Position numbers and translations under genes: made by a program
The notes under the pieces: generated by a model
The model's input: only the letters and a program-made list of their open reading frames with translations
Databases searched by the model: none
What the model was told of the DNA's origin: nothing
In this document: piece by piece, positions 1-7,233 of the stretch
How the letters are laid out: each line of letters starts with the position of its first letter
How positions within the stretch are numbered: position 1 is the stretch's first letter
NCBI GenBank assembly: GCA_903933995.1
Contig: CAIZMD010000333.1
Coordinates: forward strand, 1 to 7,314
Length of the DNA stretch: 7,314 nucleotides
Source: an uncultured Bacteroidota bacterium
GTDB lineage: Bacteria > Bacteroidota > Bacteroidia > Chitinophagales > Chitinophagaceae
Reading direction: 5' to 3'

Positions 1-2
1 AA

Positions 3-217
3 AAAATGGGAGCGGATTATTCAACCAATACTGCTATTGCATTTACTGCGGCTGGTAATAATTTTGAATTAGCCATTGCAGTATCTATTGGGGTATTTGG
101 CATCAATAGTGGTCAGGCATTTACTGGCGTAATTGGCCTGAAGTGCCCGCCTTGATTATTTTGGTCAATGTAGCATTTTGGTTAAGAGATAAATTTTATT
201 CAAAGTCTTTGCAATAA
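3..217 (+). pseudogene. ACR3-family arsenite efflux permease, C-terminal fragment with frameshift (5' end outside window)
   Basis: Only the last part of this gene is in the window. From base 3 the frame gives a text typical of ACR3 (BART superfamily) arsenite permeases: AFTAAGNNFELAIAV, then FGINSGQAFTGVIG. Family members normally continue with PLVEVP and a last transmembrane helix. Here the frame passes the glycine codon at 135-137, reads LKCPP and stops at 153-155. In the frame starting at 140 the expected sequence resumes as EVPALIILVNVAFWLRD and ends at TAA 215-217. Only two bases (138-139) stand where the nine bases for Pro-Leu-Val would be, so about 7 bp are missing. The product would lose its final membrane helix. 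ACR3 proteins export arsenite across the inner membrane, usually from ars operons, but no other ars gene is visible here. It ends 17 bases from the oppositely directed gene to its right. A sequencing or assembly error is the main alternative to a true pseudogene. Confidence 0.85.
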
Positions 218-234
218 TGAAGTCCGCTTGAATA

Positions 235-2610
235 CTATATAACAAACTTATTCTTACCCGCTATCAGTTGAATGCGTTGTCCCTTCCAATCTAAATAGCC
301 ACTGGTATTCTTGGGTAGTTCAATAGCAATTTCCCATTTGCCATTTTGCAATTGGTAGCTGGTGCTAATGGTTCCGGAAGGGTGAGGCATGCTGCCACTG
401 ATCTTGGTTTCTTTACCCAAGTGCGGAACAATTTTGACCTTTTTAAAACCCGGTGCGTCACTGTCAATACCTAAGACGGTTCTAAAGAATTCAATATTGG
501 GACTAGCACCCCATGCATGACAATCTGATCTAGCATTGTTGATGTCTGAGATCTCCGCCCAGGTAGTTAAGCCCTGTTGAATATTTTCTTTCCAGATGCC
601 GAGCCAATCTAGATAACCATCGCCATAGCCGGCAACAACCAGTGCTTGATATACATAGTATTTAAAAAAGATGGTGGCTTCTGTTAGGTTTTTGTCTTGC
701 ATGATTTTTTCTGCCAAGGCTTTGGCTTCTGCACCTTTTACGGTACCTGTAAGAATAGCCAAGGTATTGGCGTGTTGTGAGTATAGATCTTGTTCTGACC
801 TATCTGCAAATAATTGTTTGGTGCTATTCCAGTATTTTTTTCGGATGGAGGTTTGCAAATCCTTGATGGCTTCCTGATATTTTGTTGCATAAGCAGGCAT
901 GCCAATGGATTGTTCCATGGAAGCTGCTTGTTGCAAAGTATAGAGGAATAAAAAGTCTACCACAGCAGAAGCGCCGTCTTTTCCAATGGGAGCCCTTCCG
1001 CCATCCCAACCCTTGGTGGTACACCAGTCTGTGAAATTCCAATAGGGTAGTTCTTTTAATCTGTGGTCTTCCAGTTGGTACTTGCTATAATAATCTAGTA
1101 TAGCTCTTGTGCCTACTAATTTATCTTGTACAAATTTTTCATCCTTGCCATAGATCCAATAATCGCGGAGCATAGCAATATACCAGAGTGAAAATGTTGG
1201 AATCAATTGTGCTGTATGCGATGGGTGTCTGCTATACGTAAGCCCTTCTGCGATGCGTGAATTATCCATCTGGGTCAATGCATTGCGCACCAACCTGTCA
1301 TCACCGGTATTGTATAAAGAAACCATGGCCTGTATGCGTGCGTCTCCAATGTATTGCAACTGCTCATAATAAGGGCAATCCATATAAGTTTCCCAGGCAC
1401 ATAGTCTAGCAGTTCTCCAACCAATATCCAAGATCTGATTAAAGAGGGGATTGCTTGAGGCAAATTGGGCTTTGCGCTCAAATGGATAGCCTGTAAAATA
1501 ACTATAGAGGTCTTTGATTTCTAAGGCTTCATTTTTAGTTGTCACTGTTAGCATCAAGTATCTAAAAGTTCTGAACTGCAAGGAACTAAATGTTTGACCT
1601 TCTGAGCCATCAGAGATTAATTGGTCTTCTCTTCCAATAAATGATTTTCCTTCCACATCATTCCTATTACCCTTTTGAGGATACTGGGTAAAGAGTGCTT
1701 CTGCATAGCCCAATTGAATACTGGCTGATTTTCCTTTGGCAAATTCCAAAACGGGATAAGCATTGGTTAAAGTTCCTTGGTCCAATAAAATGCTAATGGT
1801 TTTATTGGCAGGTATGGTCACAGTTGTTTTGGAAGCGGGAAAACTAGCAGGAATGGTAAGCCCCCCATCTCTTTTAACAGCGGCAAAGCGTTGCGGAATA
1901 TAAGCCATCTCAGGTAGGGTGCTAGGCATGAGCGACCAACTAACGGGCATGTCTAATTTGTAAATATTCTTTGGGTTGGCATTGCGAATTTTGAGGGTAT
2001 GTTTCCAACCAGCAACTTCGGGATCAATGATTTCCCAACCTTTAATTTGTTTTGCAAAATCAATGGCTTCACCTGGACCCGCTACATAGTAGGTCTTCAT
2101 TTTAACAGGGATAGGATTATAAGCACTGTCTTGTTTTGCCCACCAACTATTATTTGAATTGATGATTTGTTCCTGCGCTCCATTACCCTGAATTAAAAAA
2201 GCAGTACTATGGCTAATCTGTGCCTCAGGCATAAATTCTCCTTCATTCCAAACTTTTGCAGCAATATGATTTTTGCCCTGTTTCAAATATGGCGCAAGAT
2301 CAAGGGTAGTATAATTCCAGTGTTGAATATCGCTACGGGCTGGTCCTAATGAAACTAATTGTCCATTTACATAAAGTTTGTACCTGTTATCTGCGGTAAC
2401 ATGTACTAAAAATTTACTCACCGGCTTGTCTAAGTCTAGGTCTTTTCTAAACAGATAAACACCATATCCATTCCATGACATATTGGGCAAACCAATCCAA
2501 TAAGCAGGCCACTGTTTGTGTTCTAGGTCTATTTCTTGGGCCTTACTAATAAAAGGCATCGCGCAGCAAAACAGCAGCATTGCTGCGATGGTTTTTTTCC
2601 AATAATTCAT
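235..2610 (-). CDS. Secreted GH78-like alpha-L-rhamnosidase, divergent active-site type
   Basis: A 791-residue exported glycoside hydrolase, predicted to cleave terminal alpha-L-rhamnose. Residues 1-24 form a signal peptide (KK, then a hydrophobic stretch, ending SKA before Q25). Rough domain order: a beta-sandwich resembling the rhamnosidase N-terminal domain (about 35-165, with ADNRYKLYVNG), a second beta domain (about 265-372), the six-hairpin (alpha/alpha)6 catalytic domain (about 378-715), and a C-terminal beta domain (about 716-790, with PHLGK). The usual GH78 signature DCPQRDERLGWTGD is replaced by DCPYYEQLQYIGD at 411-423. Here E416 is the likely general acid, D423 is kept, and a tyrosine replaces the usual tryptophan. 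TTWAE at 682-686 supplies E686 as the likely general base, where classical members have TTIWE. It lacks the extra N-terminal Ig/Fn3-like domain of its upstream neighbour. The start lies 8 bases after that neighbour's stop, so the two are very likely co-transcribed. Family membership is strong; the exact substrate is unknown and activity on another sugar is possible. Confidence 0.88.
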   Translation of the reverse strand: MNYWKKTIAAMLLFCCAMPFISKAQEIDLEHKQWPAYWIGLPNMSWNGYGVYLFRKDLDLDKPVSKFLVHVTADNRYKLYVNGQLVSLGPARSDIQHWNYTTLDLAPYLKQGKNHIAAKVWNEGEFMPEAQISHSTAFLIQGNGAQEQIINSNNSWWAKQDSAYNPIPVKMKTYYVAGPGEAIDFAKQIKGWEIIDPEVAGWKHTLKIRNANPKNIYKLDMPVSWSLMPSTLPEMAYIPQRFAAVKRDGGLTIPASFPASKTTVTIPANKTISILLDQGTLTNAYPVLEFAKGKSASIQLGYAEALFTQYPQKGNRNDVEGKSFIGREDQLISDGSEGQTFSSLQFRTFRYLMLTVTTKNEALEIKDLYSYFTGYPFERKAQFASSNPLFNQILDIGWRTARLCAWETYMDCPYYEQLQYIGDARIQAMVSLYNTGDDRLVRNALTQMDNSRIAEGLTYSRHPSHTAQLIPTFSLWYIAMLRDYWIYGKDEKFVQDKLVGTRAILDYYSKYQLEDHRLKELPYWNFTDWCTTKGWDGGRAPIGKDGASAVVDFLFLYTLQQAASMEQSIGMPAYATKYQEAIKDLQTSIRKKYWNSTKQLFADRSEQDLYSQHANTLAILTGTVKGAEAKALAEKIMQDKNLTEATIFFKYYVYQALVVAGYGDGYLDWLGIWKENIQQGLTTWAEISDINNARSDCHAWGASPNIEFFRTVLGIDSDAPGFKKVKIVPHLGKETKISGSMPHPSGTISTSYQLQNGKWEIAIELPKNTSGYLDWKGQRIQLIAGKNKFVI

Positions 2611-2618
2611 GGTCAGCT

Positions 2619-5333
2619 TTATTTAGTTGCTTGCTTGATTTGAAATTGATACTCGCCTGATCCCAATTCTAAACTAATAGTACCATCTGCGTTTTTGACA
2701 GCTTTATAACTTGCGTCTAATGCGTTTCCATTTTCTTTAATGTCATCTACAGATGCGGCAGGCAATATGACTGTTGTTCTGGTATTGCTTGGAATAGTTG
2801 CTTTCCACTCAATCATGCCATTGCCTATTTTCCATCCTGAAGAAAGCTTACCATAATAGGTTTCCAAACTAGCAGATGCATGGGTAAGACCCTTTCCCAA
2901 ATGAGGTTGGATCTTGCTATGCTGATAACCAACGCCATCTTCATAAGTATCCAATCCTACCACGGATCTATACATCCAGTCTCCAATAGCACCATAAGCA
3001 TAGTGGTTAAAACTATTCATTGAAGCGGGTTCAAAACTACTATCGGTTCTAATCCCATTCCATCTTTCCCAAATAGTAGTGGCGCCCATTTTTACGGGGT
3101 ATAACCATGATGGATAAGATTCTTGCAACAATAATTGATAAGCAGTTTCAGTATGTCCAAAACGAGTTAGCACTTCACAGAGATAGGGTGTTCCTAAAAA
3201 TCCCGTGGTTAAATGATTGCCATAGCTTTTTACATTTTCTACTAGTTTGTTGGCAGCTTGTGCGCGTAGATTCTCTGGCAGCATGTCAAAATTCAAAGCC
3301 AATACATAAGCGGTTTGGGTAGATGAAACCAATCTTCCATTGGGTGTTACGTATTCTCTAAGAAATGCTGCTTTTACATCGGCCAATAATTTCTCGTACG
3401 CTGGAAGGTCTGCTGTTTTGCCTAATACTTTTGCTGCATTGATTAACAGTTGTGTAGTATGTGCATAGAAACACTGGGCTATTAAATATTTATCAGTAAC
3501 AGCAGAACGTCCGTCATTGTCATCAAAGGGTCTATAGAATAACCAGTCTCCAAAATGGAAACCGGTATTCCACAAATTGTTCTTGCTTTCTTTTTGCATG
3601 TATCCCAACCAAGCTTTCATGCTAGGATATTGGTCTTCTAAAATGCGCTTGTCTCCATAAGCTAGGTACATATTCCATGGAATAATAGTAGCCACATCGG
3701 CCCAGCCAGTGGCACCTGCAGAGCTTGCACCCAAGACATTGGGTATTACAAAAGGCACACTACCATTGGGTAGCTGATCTGCCGCTACGTCTTTTAACCA
3801 TTTGGCAAAAAAGCTATTCACGTTTCTGTTAAAAGAAGCGGTTCTAGAAAATGCTTGTGCGTCTCCAGTCCAACCAAGGCGCTCATCTCGCTGCGGACAA
3901 TCCGTTGGCACGTCCAGAAAATTACCATTCTGACCCCACTGAATATTGTGTTGTAATTGGTTGATTAAAGCATGAGAAGATTCAAAATTTCCAGTAAGAG
4001 GCATATTGGAATACAATGCCACTGCACTAATATCAGCCGGACTTAATTTGCCAGGATAACCTTCAATCTTGGCATACCTAAAACCCTGCCAGGTAAAATG
4101 CGGTTCAAATATTTCTTCTCCACCACCTTTTAAAATATAATTGTTCTCACACTTAGCAGCGCGTAAATTCTCTGTATAAAAATTACCATACTTATCCAAT
4201 ACTTCTGCGTGAGATACCTTGATTTGATCACCCGCTTTTCCGCGTGCCTTGATCACTACCCATCCCACTAGATTCTGCCCAAAATCAATTACCTGCTCTC
4301 CCTTGGGTGTGGTAAAGATTTTCAATGCAGGAAAAGTCTCTTGCTTTTTAACGGGTTCATTTTCTGTTGCAATGATTTCCTTTAATGGAATATTGGCAAT
4401 AGCAACAGGTTTCCAATCTTTGTCAGAATAGCCTGCTTTGTTCCAACCCATGGGTTCTTTTCTAGCATCATAGGTTTCTCCATGATATATCTCTGCATAT
4501 TGAATAGCGCCGGTATTGGATTTCCAATTAGGATTAGATGCAATGGTTTCTTTGCTGCCATCGGTATAGACAATATTTACCTGCATGAGCAGGGCCAATT
4601 CTTTGCCATAAATATTATAGTGATTGCTCCAAGCCAAGTTGCCACGGAACCATCCATTACCAATGGTTACTCCAATGGCATTTTCACCCTTGGTGAGCAT
4701 GCTGGTCACATCATAAGCTTGGTACTGGATTCTTTTGTTGTAAGAAGTCCAACCTGGTGTGAGATAGTCATTGCCCACGCGTTGACCATTGATACTTGCT
4801 TCATACATACCATGCACGGTAATATAGGCGGTGGCCGATTGAACGGTTTTTTTTAATTGGAATGATGTTCTAAATAATTGACTGGGTCTTAGAACAGAAT
4901 CTTCTTGAAATCCAGCCTTGATCCACTGAGCCGTCCAGTCTGAGATTTGTAATAAGCCAGTTTGAAAACTAGCAAGGCTGCTCCAAGCCGATGGCGTGCC
5001 GCTTTGGTCCCAACTACGTACCTGCCAACTATAATGTGTATTGCTTTTAAGTGCTGGTCCAGCATAACCTACTTGAACACTTTGATTGGAATTTACTTTT
5101 CCAGTATTCCAATTGGAGCTTTTATCCTTGTCTGCACTGAGTTTGATTTCATAGGCAGTTTGAACCGTGCCACGTTTGTCAGAAATTATTTTCCAACTAA
5201 ACCTAGGAGCTGTGGTACCCAAACCAATGGGGTTAGACCTGTTTTCTGTTAATAAGGAATTGATTTGAACTTGGGCTTGTACACAAAGAAACAGTAGCTG
5301 CAGGGCAGCAAAAAGTAGTGAGAACTTTCTCAT
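2619..5333 (-). CDS. Secreted GH78 alpha-L-rhamnosidase, canonical multidomain type
   Basis: A 904-residue GH78 inverting alpha-L-rhamnosidase. The ATG at 5333 is chosen over an in-frame ATG 63 bases upstream because only this start puts a signal peptide at the N-terminus (MRK, hydrophobic core, VQA cut near residue 20) and avoids overlap with the preceding gene. Rough domains after the signal: an Ig/Fn3-like domain (25-130), rhamnosidase N-terminal beta domain (about 150-310), a second beta domain with VIDFGQNLVGWV (340-440), the (alpha/alpha)6 catalytic barrel (about 450-795), and a C-terminal beta domain (about 797-890). The complete signature DVPTDCPQRDERLGWTGD is present. By comparison with characterised members, E484 is the general acid, D478, W488 and D491 line the rhamnose site, and E756 in TTIWERWNG is the general base. 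FGDW (594-597) and NHYAYG (776-781) are also typical. It sits 28 bases after the 202-residue membrane protein and 8 bases before the second rhamnosidase. It should act in the periplasm or outside the cell on rhamnose-containing glycans or glycosides. Confidence 0.95.
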   Translation of the reverse strand: MRKFSLLFAALQLLFLCVQAQVQINSLLTENRSNPIGLGTTAPRFSWKIISDKRGTVQTAYEIKLSADKDKSSNWNTGKVNSNQSVQVGYAGPALKSNTHYSWQVRSWDQSGTPSAWSSLASFQTGLLQISDWTAQWIKAGFQEDSVLRPSQLFRTSFQLKKTVQSATAYITVHGMYEASINGQRVGNDYLTPGWTSYNKRIQYQAYDVTSMLTKGENAIGVTIGNGWFRGNLAWSNHYNIYGKELALLMQVNIVYTDGSKETIASNPNWKSNTGAIQYAEIYHGETYDARKEPMGWNKAGYSDKDWKPVAIANIPLKEIIATENEPVKKQETFPALKIFTTPKGEQVIDFGQNLVGWVVIKARGKAGDQIKVSHAEVLDKYGNFYTENLRAAKCENNYILKGGGEEIFEPHFTWQGFRYAKIEGYPGKLSPADISAVALYSNMPLTGNFESSHALINQLQHNIQWGQNGNFLDVPTDCPQRDERLGWTGDAQAFSRTASFNRNVNSFFAKWLKDVAADQLPNGSVPFVIPNVLGASSAGATGWADVATIIPWNMYLAYGDKRILEDQYPSMKAWLGYMQKESKNNLWNTGFHFGDWLFYRPFDDNDGRSAVTDKYLIAQCFYAHTTQLLINAAKVLGKTADLPAYEKLLADVKAAFLREYVTPNGRLVSSTQTAYVLALNFDMLPENLRAQAANKLVENVKSYGNHLTTGFLGTPYLCEVLTRFGHTETAYQLLLQESYPSWLYPVKMGATTIWERWNGIRTDSSFEPASMNSFNHYAYGAIGDWMYRSVVGLDTYEDGVGYQHSKIQPHLGKGLTHASASLETYYGKLSSGWKIGNGMIEWKATIPSNTRTTVILPAASVDDIKENGNALDASYKAVKNADGTISLELGSGEYQFQIKQATK

Positions 5334-5361
5334 GGTGGCAGGGTGGTTTATTATAAAGCAA

Positions 5362-5970
5362 TCATTTACAATGCCATGGGTCATTGGGGTCTCCACTGAA
5401 ACCTCCCTTTACCTGAGAATCCTTCAACAAATCCTGATCAAAGCAAAAATTAAAATTATTAGACCTGGCTTTGATAATATCACAAATCACAGTTACACCC
5501 TTTGTACTATTTTCTGGTCCCTTAAAACTGATGCGGTTATTAGGTTGTACGTTTTTGATCTCAAATTCCCTAGTGTCTACTGTATTGCGGTTACTAGGAT
5601 TAATATAGAAAACTTTAATGGTAATAGACTCAATGGGATACTCTGTTTTATTTACAACGGGAATGTTTAGGTTAGTAACCATGCCATCTTCTGTAAGGGT
5701 AAACTCCACGTCCTTGTGTAATGGTGGGATATAAATAAAGTCTTTCCAATTTTTTCTATAGTTCAGGTTCTTGTCATTAGTACTGGCATCTTTTGCAATT
5801 TCTAGGCCAGAACTGGTACTAATAGTCTTCTTGGTTTCATCAACTTCTACAATTTCTTCTTTGGGTGTTAAGTAGGCGGTTTTTACATAAAAGCCTATTC
5901 CTATACTTAGAGCAAGGAAAATGGTAATCGTAGGATACCAATTGGTTTTCTTTTTCTGTTTGGGGCGCAT
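5362..5970 (-). CDS. Single-pass membrane protein of unknown function, FxLYD-like outer domain
   Basis: I do not recognise a named family for this 202-residue protein. The N-terminus is strongly basic (MRPKQKKK), followed by one hydrophobic helix at about 11-29. That suggests a membrane anchor with the N-terminus inside and the rest in the periplasm; it lacks a clear cleavage site, so an uncleaved anchor fits better than a signal peptide. Residues 35-75 are polar and probably disordered. Residues about 86-177 look like a small beta-sandwich: VVNKTEYPIESITIKVFY, then the element NVQPN (140-144), then STKGVTVICDI. This pattern (a 'native-state' strand, an asparagine turn, a 'P plus polar' turn, a final G-V-x-V strand) resembles FxLYD/DUF3426-type periplasmic domains, which is a weak inference. 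The outer part has three cysteines (C163, C176, C201), so a disulfide is possible. It is the first gene of the probable three-gene minus-strand operon, 28 bases ahead of the GH78 gene. A role linked to the rhamnosidases is only suggested by position. Confidence 0.75.
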   Translation of the reverse strand: MRPKQKKKTNWYPTITIFLALSIGIGFYVKTAYLTPKEEIVEVDETKKTISTSSGLEIAKDASTNDKNLNYRKNWKDFIYIPPLHKDVEFTLTEDGMVTNLNIPVVNKTEYPIESITIKVFYINPSNRNTVDTREFEIKNVQPNNRISFKGPENSTKGVTVICDIIKARSNNFNFCFDQDLLKDSQVKGGFSGDPNDPWHCK

Positions 5971-6143
5971 GAGTTAAAGTTATCATTGTTTTTTTAAACA
6001 GGAAAGCTTCTCTTGAAAATTAAAGGAGCTATCAAAAACGATTTCGTAAATACTTACAACATTCCTACTTAGAACTTGTTATTTGCTACCCTATCGCAAA
6101 ATTGAATTTTAATCACCTAATTTCAATCACTCAAAATAACATT
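5971..6143. other. Divergent intergenic region between the membrane protein operon and the aldehyde reductase
   Basis: These 173 bases are AT-rich and separate two genes that point away from each other, so promoters for both directions must lie here or within neighbouring coding sequence. No gene, hairpin terminator or riboswitch is apparent. On the minus strand, TAATTTTC at 6022-6015 is one base from the Bacteroidota -7 consensus TAnnTTTG, but I find no TTG at the expected spacing upstream, so I do not call that promoter. A weak candidate for the + strand is listed separately. There is no obvious Shine-Dalgarno sequence ahead of either start, which is normal for this phylum. Confidence 0.6.
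6076..6104 (+). promoter_or_regulatory. Weak candidate Bacteroidota-type promoter for the aldehyde reductase gene
   Basis: A TTG at 6076-6078 could be the -33 element, and CAAAATTG at 6097-6104, 18 bases later, matches four of the six fixed positions of TAnnTTTG as a -7 element. Transcription would begin near 6111, giving a leader of about 33 bases before the ATG at 6144. The match is imperfect and could be chance in AT-rich DNA. Confidence 0.2.
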
Positions 6144-7193
6144 ATGATAGCCGTAAAATCTTATGCAGCTTTAGACAAAACCAGTCCACTTGCCCCTTTA
6201 GACATTAGCAGAAGGGCCGTTGACGATAAAGACGTTTTAATAGACATTATGTACTGTGGCGTTTGCCATTCAGACATTCATATGGCCCGTAGCGAATGGG
6301 GCCCCTCTATTTATCCTATTGTTCCTGGGCACGAAATTGTGGGTAGGGTATCCGAAGTTGGTGCAGGTGTAACCAAATTCAAAGTAGGTGATTTGGCCGG
6401 AGTAGGTGTTTTTGTAGATTCATGCAGAAAATGCGCTTGCTGCAAGGATGATTTAGAACAATATTGCGACGAGGGCATGACCGGAACCTATAATGGTTAC
6501 GAGCGCGATGGTAAAACCCCCACTTTTGGAGGCTATTCCAACAAGATTGTGGTAGACGAACACTATACCTTGCACGTGGGTAATTTTAAAGCAGAACAAT
6601 TAGCCGCCGTAGCTCCTTTGCTTTGCGCGGGTATTACTACTTGGTCTCCCCTGCGTTATGCAGGTGTAGGCAAGGGTCATAAAGTAGCCGTATTGGGTTT
6701 GGGAGGCTTGGGTCATATGGGTGTAAAATTTGCTGCCAGTTTTGGGGCAGAAGTAACCATGATCAGCACCAGCCCATCTAAAGAAGCCGATGCAAAATCA
6801 CTGGGAGCCACCCATTTCTTACTATCTACAGACAAGGAAGCCATGGCCAAAGCAGCCAATAGTTTTGACTTTATCCTCAACACCGTTGCAGCACCCCATG
6901 ACGTAAATATGTATTTAAACCTGTTGGGCGTTAACGGAAAAATGTTGGTAGTTGGGCTGCCGCCCGATGATAGCAAAGTGTCAGCCTTTCAACTAGTAGG
7001 AAAGCGCAGAGGCATTATTGGTTCCATGATTGGGGGAATTAAAGAAACCCAAGAAATGCTGTACTATTGTGCCGAACACAATATTGTTTCTGATATTGAA
7101 ATGGTAGACATGAAAGATATTAATGCTGCTTATGAGCGCGTGATCAAAAGCGATGTTAAATATCGTTTTGTGATTGACCTAAATACATTGTAA
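6144..7193 (+). CDS. yahK: YahK-like zinc-dependent, NADPH-preferring aldehyde reductase (alcohol dehydrogenase, CAD type)
   Basis: A 349-residue cytoplasmic medium-chain dehydrogenase/reductase that interconverts aldehydes and primary alcohols, most likely reducing aldehydes. The GroES-like catalytic part has YCGVCHSD (37-44), with C41, H63 and E64 of PGHE, and C161 of LLCAG as expected catalytic-zinc residues. C94, C97, C100 and C108 form the structural-zinc lobe, with an extra cysteine at 99. The Rossmann fold carries GLGGLG (185-190). The following STSPSK (208-213) is the type of loop that accepts the NADPH phosphate in cinnamyl-alcohol-dehydrogenase relatives. As recalled, E. coli YahK, also 349 residues, shares FDFILNTVAAPH, GSMIGGI, ETQEML and DVKYRFVID. 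The ATG at 6144 is preferred to an in-frame TTG at 6102, because the family homology begins right at it (MIAVKSYAA) and the total length then equals the family length. It is divergent from the rhamnosidase operon. It may detoxify aldehydes generally; reduction of lactaldehyde from rhamnose is speculative. Confidence 0.94.
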   Translation: MIAVKSYAALDKTSPLAPLDISRRAVDDKDVLIDIMYCGVCHSDIHMARSEWGPSIYPIVPGHEIVGRVSEVGAGVTKFKVGDLAGVGVFVDSCRKCACCKDDLEQYCDEGMTGTYNGYERDGKTPTFGGYSNKIVVDEHYTLHVGNFKAEQLAAVAPLLCAGITTWSPLRYAGVGKGHKVAVLGLGGLGHMGVKFAASFGAEVTMISTSPSKEADAKSLGATHFLLSTDKEAMAKAANSFDFILNTVAAPHDVNMYLNLLGVNGKMLVVGLPPDDSKVSAFQLVGKRRGIIGSMIGGIKETQEMLYYCAEHNIVSDIEMVDMKDINAAYERVIKSDVKYRFVIDLNTL

Positions 7194-7221
7194 GTGAAGA
7201 GTGAAGAGTGAAGCGTGAAGA
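7194..7221 (+). repeat. Four tandem copies of the 7-bp unit GTGAAGA
   Basis: Beginning at the base right after the TAA of the aldehyde reductase gene are four head-to-tail heptamers: GTGAAGA at 7194-7200 and 7201-7207, GTGAAGC at 7208-7214 and GTGAAGA at 7215-7221. Only one base differs in 28. The unit is not a multiple of three, and the array lies outside coding sequence, so copy-number change would not alter the protein. A single extra GTGAA stands at the window edge (7310-7314). Origin by replication slippage is likely; a role in mRNA 3' ends is possible but unproven. Confidence 0.9.
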
Positions 7222-7233
7222 GGGTGTCCGTGC

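Noticed and set aside
201..211. Short palindrome CAAAGTCTTTG near the convergent gene ends, as a terminator
   Set aside because: It has a 5-base arm with a one-base centre, lies inside the end of the permease reading frame and lacks a T-run; it cannot form a useful terminator hairpin.
1..235. Lipoprotein signals in the rhamnosidases (LLFCC in the second, LFLC in the first)
   Set aside because: The residue before the cysteine is Phe or Leu, which does not fit a lipobox, while both have good signal peptidase I sites ending in Ala just before Gln.
4482..5252. Two fairly long open frames on the + strand (4482-4856 and 4962-5252) opposite the canonical rhamnosidase
   Set aside because: They lie wholly antisense to a well-supported gene, have no recognisable family motifs and are explained as frame shadows.
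5334..5396. Longer N-terminus of the canonical rhamnosidase, beginning at 5396
   Set aside because: The 21 added residues precede a clear signal peptide, overlap the end of the upstream gene and do not look like protein of the family; the ATG at 5333 is better.
5332..5670. Open frame on the + strand opposite the 202-residue membrane protein
   Set aside because: The minus-strand reading has a membrane anchor, a coherent domain and operon position; the + strand product has no recognisable features.
6102..6143. TTG start giving 14 extra residues to the aldehyde reductase
   Set aside because: Homology begins at the ATG at 6144, the family length is then exact, and the stretch contains the candidate promoter and leader.
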